Origin: Hemileia vastatrix
Lineage: Eukaryota; Basidiomycota; Pucciniomycetes; Pucciniales; Zaghouaniaceae
Direction: 5' to 3'
NCBI GenBank assembly: GCA_030280995.1
Contig: JASXTE010000021.1
Span: 682,001 to 746,000, forward strand
Length of the DNA stretch: 64,000 nucleotides
Below, piece after piece: positions 1 to 11,598 of the stretch; positions within the stretch are counted from its first letter, which is position 1, and every line of letters starts with the position of its first letter. Both the position numbers and the translations under genes were made by a program. Below the pieces are notes generated by a model. That model was not told the origin of the DNA. It was given only the letters and a program-made list of their open reading frames with translations, and searched no databases.

Positions 1-941
1 TGACGTTGAATAAAAAAAGCTCTGGATGCTGAATGCACTGGAGTGGTGAGCGGGGTGGTAGGTCCATTAGAGCTAGTTTGGCCATCACTGTACTCTGATT
101 GGTATATTGCGCTAGATGCGTAAGAGTCGGTTCGTGATTTGTATCCCGCTGGATCTGTGACTACATTTGACATCAAGAAATGCGCTGGAGTCACCCCATT
201 ATAGTGGGTAGAATCCAGGCTACTAGCACGAGGTCGTGGCGAGGTTTTTTCTGACGATAAATTACAAGAATCATGTCCAATTTCTTTTTTCTTATAGTTT
301 GAATTATGTGATTCTGGTATCTTCAATTTACTGAGACTATAAATTGGCGCAATTCTTTTGACATTGCTCAAGACACTTCCTGATGAAGCGGCACGCACTC
401 TTCTTGTTAGAGGAGTGGAATACGTCTGACAGAGGTGCAACTAATAATTGATCGAGGAAAAAAATATTAATTAAAAATAGTCCAAATGAATTACTCAGAA
501 TATTTTCAATTTCAGAGAAGAAATCCATACCTGTCGGGACGCTAAACTCAAGGGTGGAGGACGTGAGTACTTTTTTTTACCAGGCAATCCAATTTTGTTA
601 GATTCTGAGGTTAAAGATTTCAAAATAGAACTTCCAAGGCTACCCTTTCGTGGGTGATTAATAGAAGAGCTTTCATTGAGAATGGTGAGTTCCTTTGCGG
701 CGCGTCTTAATCCTACTGAAGAACTTGAAGTTGAAGGAGTAGGCCAACGAGTAATAGGCCCGGAGTTGGAATAAGAATCTTTGGGAGGAGTATGAGGGGG
801 TGAGGGTGGTTGGGTTTCAAACCTTTCTTGAAGGGAAGAGGACGAAGAGGAGCTTGTAAGATGCTGAGTTGTATTATGCCGAGAATGACCTGAAGATAAA
901 GCAGATTTACTAAATGGATTGGTGAAGGAAGGAAGAACCAT
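1..941 (-). CDS. Ser/Thr/Pro-rich protein, spliced, 3' end outside window
   Basis: I do not recognise the family. Exon 1 (941-531, 137 codons) starts at an ATG preceded by several in-frame stops and encodes a low-complexity chain rich in Ser, Pro and Thr with an eight-Ser run near residue 31 and a basic patch (PGKKKYSRPPP) near the end. A GTATGG donor at 530 and a CAG acceptor ending at 426 define a 105-nt intron. The exon joins in phase 0 to a second exon (425-1) that stays open to the window edge and is again Ser/Thr-rich. Matching phase and an open second exon make the model convincing. Composition suggests an intrinsically disordered regulatory or scaffold protein, but no domain is visible. 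It lies head to tail with the downstream FKBP gene, about 680 bp away. Confidence 0.72.
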
Positions 942-1621
942 AGTTCACTATTACTATGACAGAAACTAAAGTGATATTGAAAGTGAAGGCGTCTATCAGA
1001 TGAGATAATAAGAGATTAAGAAATTCAAAAGCAGATAATAACGGAAATAATAAGTCACGAAGGTCAAGGTAAGATTTGAAGGTAGAAATAATGCTATTCA
1101 AGGCTGAAGTTTTAAAAGATGGCTGACAATCGTAGTTTTCTTTCGGCAGAAATAGTAATCAGTCAGGTAGAAAGGCTCAAGGGAAATATAAAACTTTGCA
1201 GGACACAGATGATTTGAGAGCATTAAATGTGTGAATCAACAATTTTAGCGCATTAAAAAATATTTGATGACACCTCTTAAAAAAATCAAAATTAAAAAAA
1301 AAAAAGAGTTCCAGGCCCAAATTTAAATACAATGGGTTAATCAACAGTTACTCTTAGGCCAAGGCCCAATGAACTTAGAAGGACTGAGAGTACACCAGTA
1401 AGAAAAACAATTCAAAGATAGCCGAGTGAAAACGAAATTGATTTACAATTGGAATCATTAGTCAAGGAAGGCTTGAAGATCAAGCGCTTAGGTTTTTATT
1501 TTATTTTATATTTGATTGGCTCAACACGTCTTATATGATCAACAATCACATTATTTGACCCCTAGTTTTTGGCTCTTTGTCAAAATACTTTGTGACCTTG
1601 ACAAAGCCTTGACTTCTTCTA
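942..1621. other. Intergenic region between two host genes
   Basis: There is no supported gene here. The stretch carries the presumed promoter of the Ser/Thr-rich gene and the 3' flank of the FKBP gene. A poly-A/T-rich patch lies near 1290-1310. No clear TATA box or RNA gene was found. Confidence 0.5.
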
Positions 1622-2734
1622 TCAAAACTCATCTTTGGGCGTGGAGTCTGGCGTTTGACGATTCAGAATTTCCAATAACTGGTAAACAAATACTTAGTAT
1701 AAGTGGCGTCTTGAGAAAAAAACATTTCTTATAAACCGTGATGTTTACCTCAACTTCAAATACCAAAGTTGCTCCACCGGGTATTTTACCGCCAGCTGTT
1801 AATCAAAATGGTCATTACTTTACTTTGCTTCACCCCACTCTACTTTACTTCGCTCCCAATTGTGAAAAACGAGATGAAAATGACTTACCCCCTGCATCTC
1901 CGTAACCTAGTGCAGGCGGAATTTTCAACTTTCGTTTCTCACCTACGCACATTCTAATCATAAGACTAATGGTAAGTTTCTGGAACTCTTTCCGCAAAAA
2001 CAGTCTATCAAACTTAAGCATGTTGGGCAAAAGACTCACCCCAGGAGACCTTGGTCCCAACCCTAAATTATGAGGGCGGCCAAGTTGCCAGGGTTTCAAC
2101 ATGAAATCAAGCATGGGATGCATCTCAAAATGTTATCAGTTTTAAATGCGGGTGTGGAAGGCTGAAAAAAAGGGGCATAGCACCCACCTTGATTACTTGA
2201 CCTGTGCCCAAAGTAAACTGAAACGGTCTAGATTGGACAAAAACAATTCAAGTGAGATCATAGAGTGATGGTCAAACCGCACATAATGTGGATGAAGATG
2301 GTATATCTTTTTATCGCATGATGTTGTACTGAGGAAAAGAAAAGGAAAGGCGTCAAGACTCACTGATTGCGATCGACGGATGAGTCAAATTTGGATCCGT
2401 CTTTTTGGAGAGTTCCTGTGTAGTGCATCCTGCCATGATTTAAATCGATTTAGTATGCACATTGCCTGAGCGTTACGGAGACTCAAGATGATAAAGACGA
2501 TAAGGAAAAAAAAAAACAAGCAAAATGGAAAATGCAAATATCTAAATGAAAACTATCATACGATAGGTGATCGCCTTTTTTTGTTGTTATAGGACAATGG
2601 CTAGGCTTATATTTGATTCCGATTTGAAGCTGGTCACCATATTTAGCATCAGACTGTCCCCTAACGCTCGTCAGAACAAGAGCCATCGTCATCAACAGGT
2701 GTCGAACAAGTGCTTTGAAGGTAATTTTGCCCAT
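1622..2734 (-). CDS. FKBP2: FKBP2/FKBP13-type ER peptidyl-prolyl cis-trans isomerase, seven exons
   Basis: The protein catalyses cis/trans isomerisation of X-Pro bonds during folding in the secretory pathway. Exons on the minus strand are 2734-2562, 2429-2364, 2227-2188, 2062-2040, 1953-1889, 1795-1749 and 1678-1622. All introns are GT-AG and all junction phases agree, giving 156 residues, close to family size. Residues 1-26 form a signal peptide with a hydrophobic LLMTMALVL core. The FKBP fold follows: HYTG (60-63), FDSS (72-75), GTGQVIKGWDQGLL (87-100), GEKRKL (105-110), LGYGDAG (116-122) and IPGGATLVFEVELL (127-140). Residues corresponding to FKBP12 Tyr26, Asp37, Val55, Ile56, Trp59, Tyr82 and Phe99 are all present. 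Cys47 and Cys103 sit where FKBP2 proteins carry Cys. The C-terminus KDEF resembles an ER-retrieval signal. The gene appears intact. Confidence 0.95.
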
Positions 2735-3832
2735 AGTTGGAGTAGATTAAGAAAATGAAGGGGTGTTATCGCTCCGTTTTATTTTTTTTGCTGAAAGGAG
2801 ACGTAAACTAATAACAACAATGACAATGGCAATGGTGCTTCTACGTTGGTAATCACAGTCAATAATCCTTTTTTGTCTCTCTGCCTTTGGGTCTGCTCGA
2901 TGGAAATTCCTGTTCTCTTTCTCTCTACATCGATCAAGTCCCCGCGCCCAGCTGGAAGGTCACGTGCGCTCACAAGCAATGCAAACTGCATAACTGAATA
3001 GTGATTGCATATGAGAGGCCAGGCGTTGAACTATTTTTTTTGGGCTAGGCGGCCTTATGCTAGTTTGCTCCTGGATGTCGGGCAGTGTGATGTCTGGTTT
3101 CTCCCTCCCAAGCTGGATAAGAAGAAAGTGAAAATAAAACAAATTTCGCCCCTTGGACGCCACAAACCCTGGGTTAATCCAAATAGTACACTGTTGACTT
3201 TCTTGACATGAAACACCCGGTTAGATTGCGCCTTATAGTTTATGAAATAATAATTTGTAGTGTCTGTGCTGCTTGCCAGCCCACAGATTGTGGCTGCGTA
3301 ACGTCTACAAAAGGTATAAACCATCAATAACGTCTTCAGCCTACACTCCTTTGATAACGCATAAGTTTGTCTTTACAAATGTATATGCTAGACTTTGAAA
3401 ACTGTTGAGCCATGGAAGGCAAACGCATTCAACGCCCTGCTTTCAGTTCAACTGAACCGCAAAAATGCACAGTTGTGCTTCATCCAAATCCAGTGTTCCC
3501 CAAATTTTTGTCAGAGACTTTTTGTAATCATTAAAAAGAAAGTGAAATAAATCTACTAAGTGTGCTCAAAAAGGATTTGAGTGCATCATAGCTCTTTTTT
3601 CATTATTCAATTACAGTTTATCATACCTTTTGTTCACAATTGATGAAGATACCAAATTTATACTCGACTCCCCTTAATTATATCCATTGGATATATTTCA
3701 CTTTGTGTGCAGTGTTTTCTATGCACAACTGCGCTTAATTTCCTTTTAATTATTCTCATTTTTTCTATCTTTCTGTCAGCCTCTTATAAAATCGGATATC
3801 CTGTTGACTCAAAGATACTCAACTGCTTACAC
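2735..3832. other. Upstream flank of the FKBP gene, no gene recognised
   Basis: Only short ORFs without family signature occur on either strand. The DNA is less AT-rich than the transposon block and looks like ordinary host intergenic sequence. An unrecognised intron-rich gene cannot be excluded. Confidence 0.4.
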
Positions 3833-3960
3833 AACGCACCAAGTAAGATATCCCTAATGGGGATATTCTCGCGCGAGTTGGAGATATTCAAGGGAGCATC
3901 ACGCACCAAGTAAGATTTCCCCGATAAGGATATGCATACGCAAATTGGGGACATAGTAGG
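3833..3960. repeat. Imperfect direct repeat, two units of about 67 bp
   Basis: The phrase ACGCACCAAGTAAGAT occurs at about 3833 and again at about 3900, each followed by a diverged CCCC/GGATAT segment. The two units are adjacent and imperfect. Function is unknown. Confidence 0.55.
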
Positions 3961-3967
3961 AAGGAAC

Positions 3968-4188
3968 TTAAGGTCAGAAAAATGAATGTAAGAAAACTAA
4001 ATGCAAGAAAAATAAGTGTAAGAAAAATATATTGAAACCATGAGTTTTTTTTTCAAAAAAAAAAAAAAAAAAGGTCAAAAATCACAAAGAAGAAAAAAAT
4101 AATCTTTTTAAGAAAAAGAAATAATAAAATGTAAATTCCCATATCTGAAAAATATTTTTCTTACCCCTATTTTCTCACACTTATTTTT
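3968..4188. repeat. Short tandem repeats with an inverted partner
   Basis: From about 3979 to 4031 a 15-nt unit of the form GTAAGAAAAATAART is repeated about three times. From about 4146 to 4188 the same motif returns in reverse complement, with homopolymer A/T tracts between. The arms could form a hairpin; this could be a miniature element end or simple-sequence drift. It directly abuts the first retrotransposon fragment. Confidence 0.45.
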
Positions 4189-4395
4189 GGATGAGGCTTC
4201 TGATTTGGATAGGGTGAAGCAGGTGATATTCTTCATTGATGATAGAGAGGTGGTGCAGGAAATTCTTGAGTTGGAGGGAGATAAGAGCCAGTATTGGGGG
4301 AAGATAAGAATGGAGATGATCAAGAGTTGGCCCACTGTATTTTCAATGGATGATCTTCATTGTATTGCTGAGAAATGGGGATTGAAGGGTGGCAT
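4189..4395 (+). pseudogene. Ty3 element A-type gag fragment
   Basis: About 70 codons align with the gag N-terminal region of element A (42020-42230): D-VKQVIFFI-DREV is followed by a shared pattern of charged residues and a terminal KGGI matching QGGI in A. Upstream gag and the rest of the element are missing. The fragment ends exactly where a TGTGG-type LTR begins at 4396, so it is probably an older copy cut by element A2. Confidence 0.75.
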
Positions 4396-5472
4396 TGTGG
4401 TAACCTGAAGATTAGTATGGCAGTGGAAATTATTTTAAAAGGATTTATGGAGATATTAATAAGATGGGGGAATGCCAAAATATTTTATTAATTTTATTAA
4501 GACAAAAATACTATTAAAAGTGGGTTAAAAAATGTTAATATTTATGAGTCAAGATTAAACAAATATTTTACGGGAAAAATCTGCAAGTATGGATCAAAAA
4601 GTGAATGGAAATAAAAGTTGGGAGTCTCAAGAACCTTTGGAAATTTTTGGGGAATTTTTACTATTTTTAATAATTAAATAAAGTATTTTTGTTTGTTTTT
4701 GATTTTTCATAATCTACTTAACTTTGATGATTTTATATTTCATGAATAGGGCTGTGCAGGTGATGAAAAAATTATTTACATTAAAAAGGGAAAGTAGCTC
4801 TATTGTTTGTGATTTTTCTAGATTTTCTATTAAGGGTTTAAGGTTCTAATTGAGCCCAGAAGTCTATACAAGCTTTGTGCGACCTCTGGTGATCTCCAGA
4901 CAAGCTCCAGGATTCTCTGGCTGGGAAAATTATGAAACATGACATACTATGCATATAAAGCCTGTAGAATTGAAATTAGATAGAGGGGGAACATAAAAAC
5001 ATCTTGTATCTATACAATCATCATATACAGAGTTTCCCAATCAACAACCCATATTTACATAACATTATATAATTTGTAATACCCTTATAAATCTAACATT
5101 TTTACAAAACACATTATAAAATTTACTCAACAACTCATTAATATATACTTATAGGGTATGATTAAAAAGGTGTCAACATAAGGGACTTTATTTTAATAAT
5201 TTCTTACAATAAAAATAAATTATTCAATCATTTATATAACTTTTCTTAGTACAGCTTCACTATTGTATTTCTTTCTCATACTATTAAGAACACCAATTCT
5301 ACATCTCAAAACTTTTAATAAAAATAGATAACTGGTCATTTTATATCAAGTATACTTTTAAGCTTAGTTAATTGTGAAATCTCTATTTACTTAATGGGAA
5401 AGGGTTTTCTTAGGTTTAACCAACTTCCTTGGATTCTGCTTACAGCAAGGCAACTGTAAGAGTCTTTCTACA
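4396..5472 (+). repeat. 5' LTR of element A2
   Basis: It begins TGTGGTAACC and ends TCTACA just before a TGGCGC primer site. The last 90 bp match the LTR end of element A and of the solo LTR at 56192 (CTTGGATTCTGC, then AGCAAGGC). The length, about 1077 bp, is close to the 1073-bp solo LTR. The left boundary is inferred from the end of gag homology. Confidence 0.65.
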
Positions 5473-5476
5473 TTGG

Positions 5477-5493
5477 TGGCGCTCAACATGGGG
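5477..5493 (+). promoter_or_regulatory. Primer binding site of A2
   Basis: TGGCGCTCAACATGGGG lies 4 nt after the LTR end and matches the PBS of element A (TGGCGCCCAATGTGGGG) with a few substitutions. It would pair with a tRNA 3' end; the tRNA identity was not established. Confidence 0.7.
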
Positions 5494-5603
5494 TACAAAT
5501 TCTCTAGATTTTAATCAATCTTAATTTGTATCTGGACACACTTAGCCTGAAAGAGGCTTACTTATTGAACACTTTTAATCTTTTAATGGTTTATCTTATA
5601 CTT

Positions 5604-8191
5604 TTGTGTTGTCTTCTGCTACTGCATCTGGTGTTTCTCTTCCTGTCAATGCTTTGGTCAGGATTGTGTCTTGCAATGGGCCCAAATTTACTGGGGAAGA
5701 AGTTAAATGGTTTTAAAATTTGTATGAAGCTGCTGCTGCTTTTGATGGGGCTTCTCATTTTAATATGGTGAAGCAAGTCAGTTTTTTATTGCAGACAGAG
5801 AGATGAAATTAGAGGTTATTGAAATTGGAGAGTTATAAAAAGTGGGATTGGTTAAAATTGTCAAAGGAGATGGTTGATAGATGGGGAGTCAGGTATAATA
5901 TGGTGGACCTAAACAAGATTGTCAGTGATTGGAAAGCAAAGGGTAGAGTTTCAACTATGGTGGACTTCAAAAAATTATGTAGGCAGTTTGATGAAGTGGT
6001 TGAATATTTGATTCTGGTGGATGTAATAGGCCATGAAAATCAGCCTAAGGATTTATTTTGATCATCATTTAGGAGGGAAATCAGAATGGATGTGTTGAAG
6101 GAGCTGCCTAGGAAGAACAAGATGAAGGACATGCCAAATGGAGAGCAGAAACTTCCAGCTCTAGAGCTCATCAAAGAACATATCCAGGCGTATCTAAAAC
6201 TTATGGATCTGGAAAAATATCAAGAATCCTGCAATCAATATGTTGGCAAGATTAGTGAATTTTTGGACAAAAATAATGATATTATGGTCAAGGCTCAGAA
6301 GGCAAAGAAGGCTCAGTTGAGTCAGCCTGTTTTTAAGGTTGAGAGGAATGTTGAAAATAAAATGGTGGATCAGTTGTTTGAATTAAATAAGCAGCTTAAA
6401 ATATTTGTTCAAGAAACTCTAAATGCCAATAGGATGCCTGCAGCTTCATCATCTACTTCTTCTTCTTATCAATCTAGGGGTTATGAGAGGAGGAACTATG
6501 GCTTTAATGGCAATGGAAACCAGTTTAATTGTAATGGTAATTGTGGTAGAGCTGGACATGGTAATGGTGGAAAAGGATTTAGGGGTGGCTATGGTGAGCC
6601 TAGAGTGTGCTCCTATTGTAATAGGAGGGGGCACAGGATTGCAGATTGTGTTTATTTGGATAAGGATTTGCAGGCTGGAAGGGTAAAGTTTGATGGTAAG
6701 GTTTATAAATTTCAAGATGGTTCTTTTATTAAAAATAGTGGTAGAAAAACTCCTTTGAATTTAGTTAGGAGGAATCAGAGGGCTGAAAGAAGAGCCAGTT
6801 TAAAAAAATTAACTTTTGATGAAGATGATTATGGTTAAGGTGGAAAAAAAGAACGGTGGTAATTATGGTGGAAAAGTAGATAAAGGTAAAGAAAAGGAGG
6901 TCAGTAAGGCTACTTTTACAACTTCATTTGGTGGATTAAAGTTGGGAACAGTTGCAACGGTAGATGGAAGTTGTATGATTGGGGACATGATGTGGATTCT
7001 TCCAGAAGAGCAGCTGCTAATCAAGCTAGGAGTAGCATACAAAATCAACTTAAAACAAAGCCAGGAAGGGCGGAAATAAAAAAGATGGAAAAGAAGCCTT
7101 ACTCTAAGGACAAAACATATTGGATGCAGAAAGAGATGCTTGATATGGGGCCTCCCAGTTTTAAAAAAATTGATTTAAATTGAGAGCAAATCCCTGAAGA
7201 TAACAAATAAGATTCTGAGAAAGATTTACCATGAGTCTCTCTTCCTAGACCAATTTTTAGTGGTCCTAATCCTATGGAAGAGATAAGGAGGACCAGTGAC
7301 AGATCTGGAATAGAGAAAGAAGCTGGTGATGGAGTTAGGGGTATTGTAGATGAAGATTTTATTATGGGGGGTGAAGGTGGCAATGTGGGACCTCAAGATG
7401 TGCCCAGGGCCAAGGTTATAAAAAATAAAGTTCAATATGAAAGGCCTGTAGTATCTGGTCATGAAAATTCTATGGAGGTGGTTTTAGGTAGGGTGAATTA
7501 ACTTCAGATTCCTCTATCTTTAGGTGAATTATTTACAATTAGTACGGCCCTTTCAGAAAAGCAAAACAAGCATCTTACAAGGAGAAGGGTATCTGTTGGA
7601 GAGGTGAAATTTGTACGTGAAAATGCAGAGAATTTTGGAGAAGAAATGGAAACACTTTTTTCTGCACCTTAATAGTATTTAATAGTGATGTTTAATGTTA
7701 AAGACGTAAATGCCATGGTAGATTCTGGGTCTTAAATTAACTTAATTTCATTGGAGCAAGCAACCTCAATAGGCTTGCCAATTAAAAATGGAACTGGTGT
7801 TAATTTAAGAGGTATAGGTGAGCATGCTACTGAACATATGGGAACAGCAGAGCATACCAAGTTATGTATTGTTGGATCTGTTGGTAGAGTGCACTTTTAT
7901 GTGTCCAGGGGATCTGTGAAAAAGGCTCTTGGTGGGCTATTTTTGATGGAATCTGAAGTTAGGATAGATCATCAGAGTGTAATGGGAATTAGTTTAAAGA
8001 TTACTTGTGATGATATGAGAAGGCTTCATTTACTATTGGCACCTCGAGGAGATGATGGTTGGGAAACTAGTCCTGGTCTTACCACTATGTGTCAGTGTTG
8101 TTTAAGCACCAAGAAGAGGCAAATAAAAAGGTCAGCTTCTAGTGAATTTATTCAAAAATATAAGTATGAAGACCCTCATTTTTTGGGGTAG
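5604..8191 (+). pseudogene. gag-protease of A2, broken
   Basis: The region is collinear with gag-pro of element A (41871-44342). Recognisable blocks are the N-terminal gag part (5640-6060), a long open stretch at 6086-6838 starting MDVLKELPRKNKMK, a zinc knuckle CSYCNRRGHRIADC (CX2CX4HX4C, about 6610-6650), a basic/acidic linker, and the protease region at 7680-8080, where the DSG motif is followed by a stop. Several frameshifts and stops break it. It ends HFLG-stop over T TTT TTG GGG TAG, the same junction as in element A, so the frameshift site is conserved in the older copy. Confidence 0.85.
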
Positions 8192-8642
8192 TAGGGGTTG
8201 ATTTCTCTAATTTTTCAATCTCTCCTCATGAAGAGATCCCAGATTTCAATAGGTCAGCTAACTTTGAGATAAATCAAGTGAATTCTCAATTGTTATCTGT
8301 TTATATTTAATTGGAATGTCATTATATGTTAAATTTTTCTATATGTCTATTATCCTTCACAAATTATTCTATAAAACTTAAAAATTTATCAAAGGGAAAA
8401 ATGGGATCTAATATGATGGATAAAAGTTGAAAAGTTAATTTGTCTAACTGTGGTGATATTAGTGGAGGATTATTTTATGGCCTCCAGAAAGAGGATAAAC
8501 TGAAATCAACTCATCAAAATCAATCTAAAATTCTTAGTATAGTTAGTTCAGAAAAAAATAAAATTTGTGATGATTCTATTTCTGTCTCCATGAAGAGGTT
8601 AAACTTCCAACTTTATTTACTGGAGATTTTGTGGTGGAAAAT
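8192..8642 (+). pseudogene. Start of A2 pol, before the B insertion
   Basis: The segment aligns with 44343-44600 of element A, sharing a recognisable phrase around CTCTCCTC-AGAAGA-ATCCC. It is low-complexity and full of stops. It is cut at 8642 by the 5' LTR of element B; its continuation is at 60867. Confidence 0.7.
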
Positions 8643-8757
8643 TGTCAGCCAGGCTGCTAGACTTACCCAGTAAAATAATTAATTATTTACTGGATTAAGC
8701 CACACCTTTTTTCTTATATATTATTAATTATAATATATTTACTTTACACCTACTTGT
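8643..8757 (+). repeat. 5' LTR of B, piece 1
   Basis: It starts TGTCAGCCAGGCTGCTAG and matches the start of the 3' LTR at 60034. It includes a palindromic AT block around TAATTAATTA. It ends with the CTTGT duplication made by B'; the LTR resumes at 39426. Confidence 0.9.
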
Positions 8758-9029
8758 TGTAAAGGGGTCCTTTTTGTCTAGAAGATTTGTTTGAGGTTTA
8801 TACAAGGATTTTAAGGGTTTAAATGGACTCTTAACACAAAGTACGTATCTCTTTATCAATTTGATTGTATTACTCAAATAATTAGAGATGCTTTTAAATA
8901 TTAATATATTTTATAGATTAGAAATATGTTGTTGCAAATACTAATGTTATAAAGTATAACAATAATAATTGATTTATTGTAAAATGTAATAAGTAAGTAA
9001 GTAAAGAATGTTTTGAAAAGCACAAAAGT
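8758..9029 (-). repeat. 3' LTR of B', distal piece
   Basis: This matches 38637-38910 of the intact 5' LTR of B'. It ends at the AAAGT target duplication of solo LTR C; the rest lies at 27198-27718. Confidence 0.9.
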
Positions 9030-10219
9030 TGTCGGTCAGTCGTCTAGAAGAGGGGAAGAAAAAAGGGAAGAAAGAGAGGAGGACAAGGAAAAGGGTTTTG
9101 GGAAATAAAAGAAATAAGATATAAAAAATTATTTAATTTATTGGAGTGGAGCAACAATGAATTATTTGAGGGATGACACAACAAAATGAGGTAATATTAA
9201 ATGTTAATATTATTTAAGGTAAGGGTTCTGCGTGGAAAACACTATGAGTACTATCAGACTTAAGGCAACCTTTGAATAGTTATATAGAATTTAAATTAGA
9301 ACTTTGATACTAATAAAAAATAATATAAACATAATATAAAAATTTGTTCAAGTTGTTGAGTGTATAGTAAGTGATGATGCTACAGGGGATTATCCAGGGC
9401 CTTTTATAGGCAATGGGTCCTCTAAAGCACTACAACTGACTATATACAAACTAGTAATGAAGTAAAACAAGAAGATTAAAGAAGATATTTGTAACATAGT
9501 AATTGAGAGAAAAATATACGAAAATAATAAGAATCCCAATTAAGAAAATAAATTTCCCATCCCAAATTCCCAAATTAGTTAATATAAAATAATGAGTAAC
9601 TAAACAACCCTGTGACATAAGATCTATGGGAAAAACAATTCAAAAAAAGTATTACAATATGTTTTCAGCATTTTTAAGTGAAACAAATAACATGTTTTGA
9701 CGTAACAAGGTATGTAATCAATTTAATTCAGTGTAAATTAAAATGATTTAATTGTTTTCATTATGTAATTAAATAAATAATTTAAATGAAATAATTAATT
9801 AATTCAAATTGAGAATTTATAATACTATTTTATAAAATAAGTACTATAATTTATTTAATTTTTTCCTGACACAATTAAGGGTCAAAAGAAGCACCCAATT
9901 TGATTCTTTAATAATATATGAAGTTTTATTTAATATATAAATTTAAATCATTAATGTAATTACATTATAAGTCAATTTTACATTTATAATTATAATATAT
10001 GTTAGTAATTAATTAATTATAAATTTATAATTATTAAATACATAAAAATGCGCCATTATTTGTAGAATATAAAATATATTATCCTTAATTTAAATGTATA
10101 AATAATTTATATAACAACAAAATTAATATAACACTTATATTTAATAAGATACTTATATAATTTTATTATGCAATAAAATATTAATTTATATACATCAAAT
10201 GTAATTATTTATGCCCTCT
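9030..10219 (-). repeat. Solo LTR C, left piece
   Basis: Read on the minus strand this is the 3' part of an LTR ending CTAGACGACTGACCGACA, closely related to the LTR of element F (62245-63375). AAAGT duplications (9025-9029, 27193-27197) flank the unit and no internal region remains, so it is a solo LTR. A TATAAAA promoter box lies at 9402-9408 on the minus strand. Element E2 interrupts it at 10219/27130. Confidence 0.85.
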
Positions 10220-10993
10220 TGTCACCGGACGACCTATGCACAAGGTCGAGGATATTCCTGAAAGTGAGATGAGGGATTTAGAAACTTCTTCGAAGCACAG
10301 AGGAATGATTCGAGGAAATGATTCGAAGGTCACTCGAAGTAATAGCTACAGGTTCGAGGTACGTTCGAGAAGAATTATAGACTAGTTTCAGAGGTAATAG
10401 TAATTCTTAAAATCTCACAAAGGGTTGGAAACTCAATAATCAAAAATTTAGGATTTAGAAATGAATATTGAGAAAATAAGAGAAAGATACAATAACAATG
10501 ATTTTAAATTTAAAGATTTACCACTATTAATGTAAATACGATTTTATAATTTAATTCTAAGGAATATCGAACCAAATACCCAACCCCTTTTATATCCTTT
10601 GTTCCTCCTCGCATTGACCTCCCTTCCATCGCACCATTCCCATTCCATTGACCATTACTAACATACACTTAGACCTTCTTTGCTAAATATCCGTCCATGC
10701 TCAATTTACCCCTTTTTAATTAATTAACAAAACTTTAATGAAAAAACTACTACTGTACTATTTCGTTGAACCTAGCGCTGCGCATCGCTTATTGAAAAGG
10801 ACTAATGTACCCTATTGGGAGATTGACTAATTTAGATTTAGAGTTTAGGCTAGCGCAGTTAAATAGTAAGTACACAAAGGAAAATCGCAGTTGCTATGGA
10901 GAATTGCTTTCTGCGCTTTGAGTATAGATTTAGGACTCGATATTATTGATTTAATGAGTTGATCTCGCCTCAAGTGTCATGTGGCGCATGACA
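10220..10993 (-). repeat. 3' LTR of E2
   Basis: A 774-bp LTR bounded by TGTCACCGGACG and ATGACA on the plus strand; it matches 26357-27129 and both E1 LTRs. Confidence 0.92.
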
Positions 10994-11003
10994 GATGCCT
11001 GGG

Positions 11004-11010
11004 TATAAAA
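11004..11010 (+). promoter_or_regulatory. TATA box of the antisense gene in E2
   Basis: TATAAAA lies about 95 bp upstream of the ATG at 11105 and 10 bp outside the LTR. The E1 copy keeps TATAAAA on the minus strand at about 19348-19354. Confidence 0.6.
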
Positions 11011-11104
11011 ATTGCGAACTCCGTTAAGCTTGAGCCATCTTCCCACACTAGTTTCCCTTTTTCTAATAAATTTTTCCCTTACTTCTTAATTACTTATTTT
11101 TATA

Positions 11105-11598
11105 ATGAACTGTCCAACTCCCACACCTACGCCTCCACACCCTAAAGCGGATGGGGGAATGATCACACGACAGTTTTCGCAGACTTGCACGGCTTGTGAA
11201 AGCATGAAGTATTTCTGTGTCGAAGGTACGGCGACCCGGGCCCTTGCCAGAAATGCGAGTTTTGCCGTTGGCGGCGAGTGGCCTGCAATGCGTTGACGAA
11301 GAACGCGGAAATTGAAAAGCGATTTACCAAGACTAAGTTTTGGGTAATTGCTAAAACCAAAGAGGTGGTCGAAGACATTTGGGATGTCTCGATCGAAGAT
11401 GAACAATCGGTGGGGGAAAATGATAAGGAATTAAACAAAGAGATCTCAACCTTGGTAACCCAGGCCACGAGTTCAAAGCGAGGTGTCGAGGAAGAGGTCG
11501 ACGAGTTGGTGGAGGAGGATGAAGATGAAGTCCCTGTTCCAGGGCGGGCACCCAAGAAACGACGGGTGGTCATCGAGGACGATGAGGAACAGAGAGAG
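11105..11598 (+). pseudogene. Antisense Cys-rich gene of E2, first half
   Basis: The gene is transcribed opposite to gag-pol of its element. From the ATG the product has CTACESMKYFC (C28-X2-C31-X6-C38, the first half of a Zn2Cys6-type pattern). After a one-base frame break near 11230 it continues PCQKCEFCRWRRVAC (CX2CX2CX6C). An acidic region follows, with the basic nuclear-signal-like PKKRRV near 11550. The reading frame is cut at 11598 by E1 and resumes at 20148. The E1 copy (19254-18305) shows the uninterrupted layout. A role as a nuclear DNA-binding or regulatory protein is inferred from the Cys pattern and basic patch. Confidence 0.75.

Noticed and set aside
2779..3327. Small ORFs on both strands upstream of the FKBP gene
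   Set aside because: No family motif, no consistent splice phases and overlapping frames; not supported as genes.
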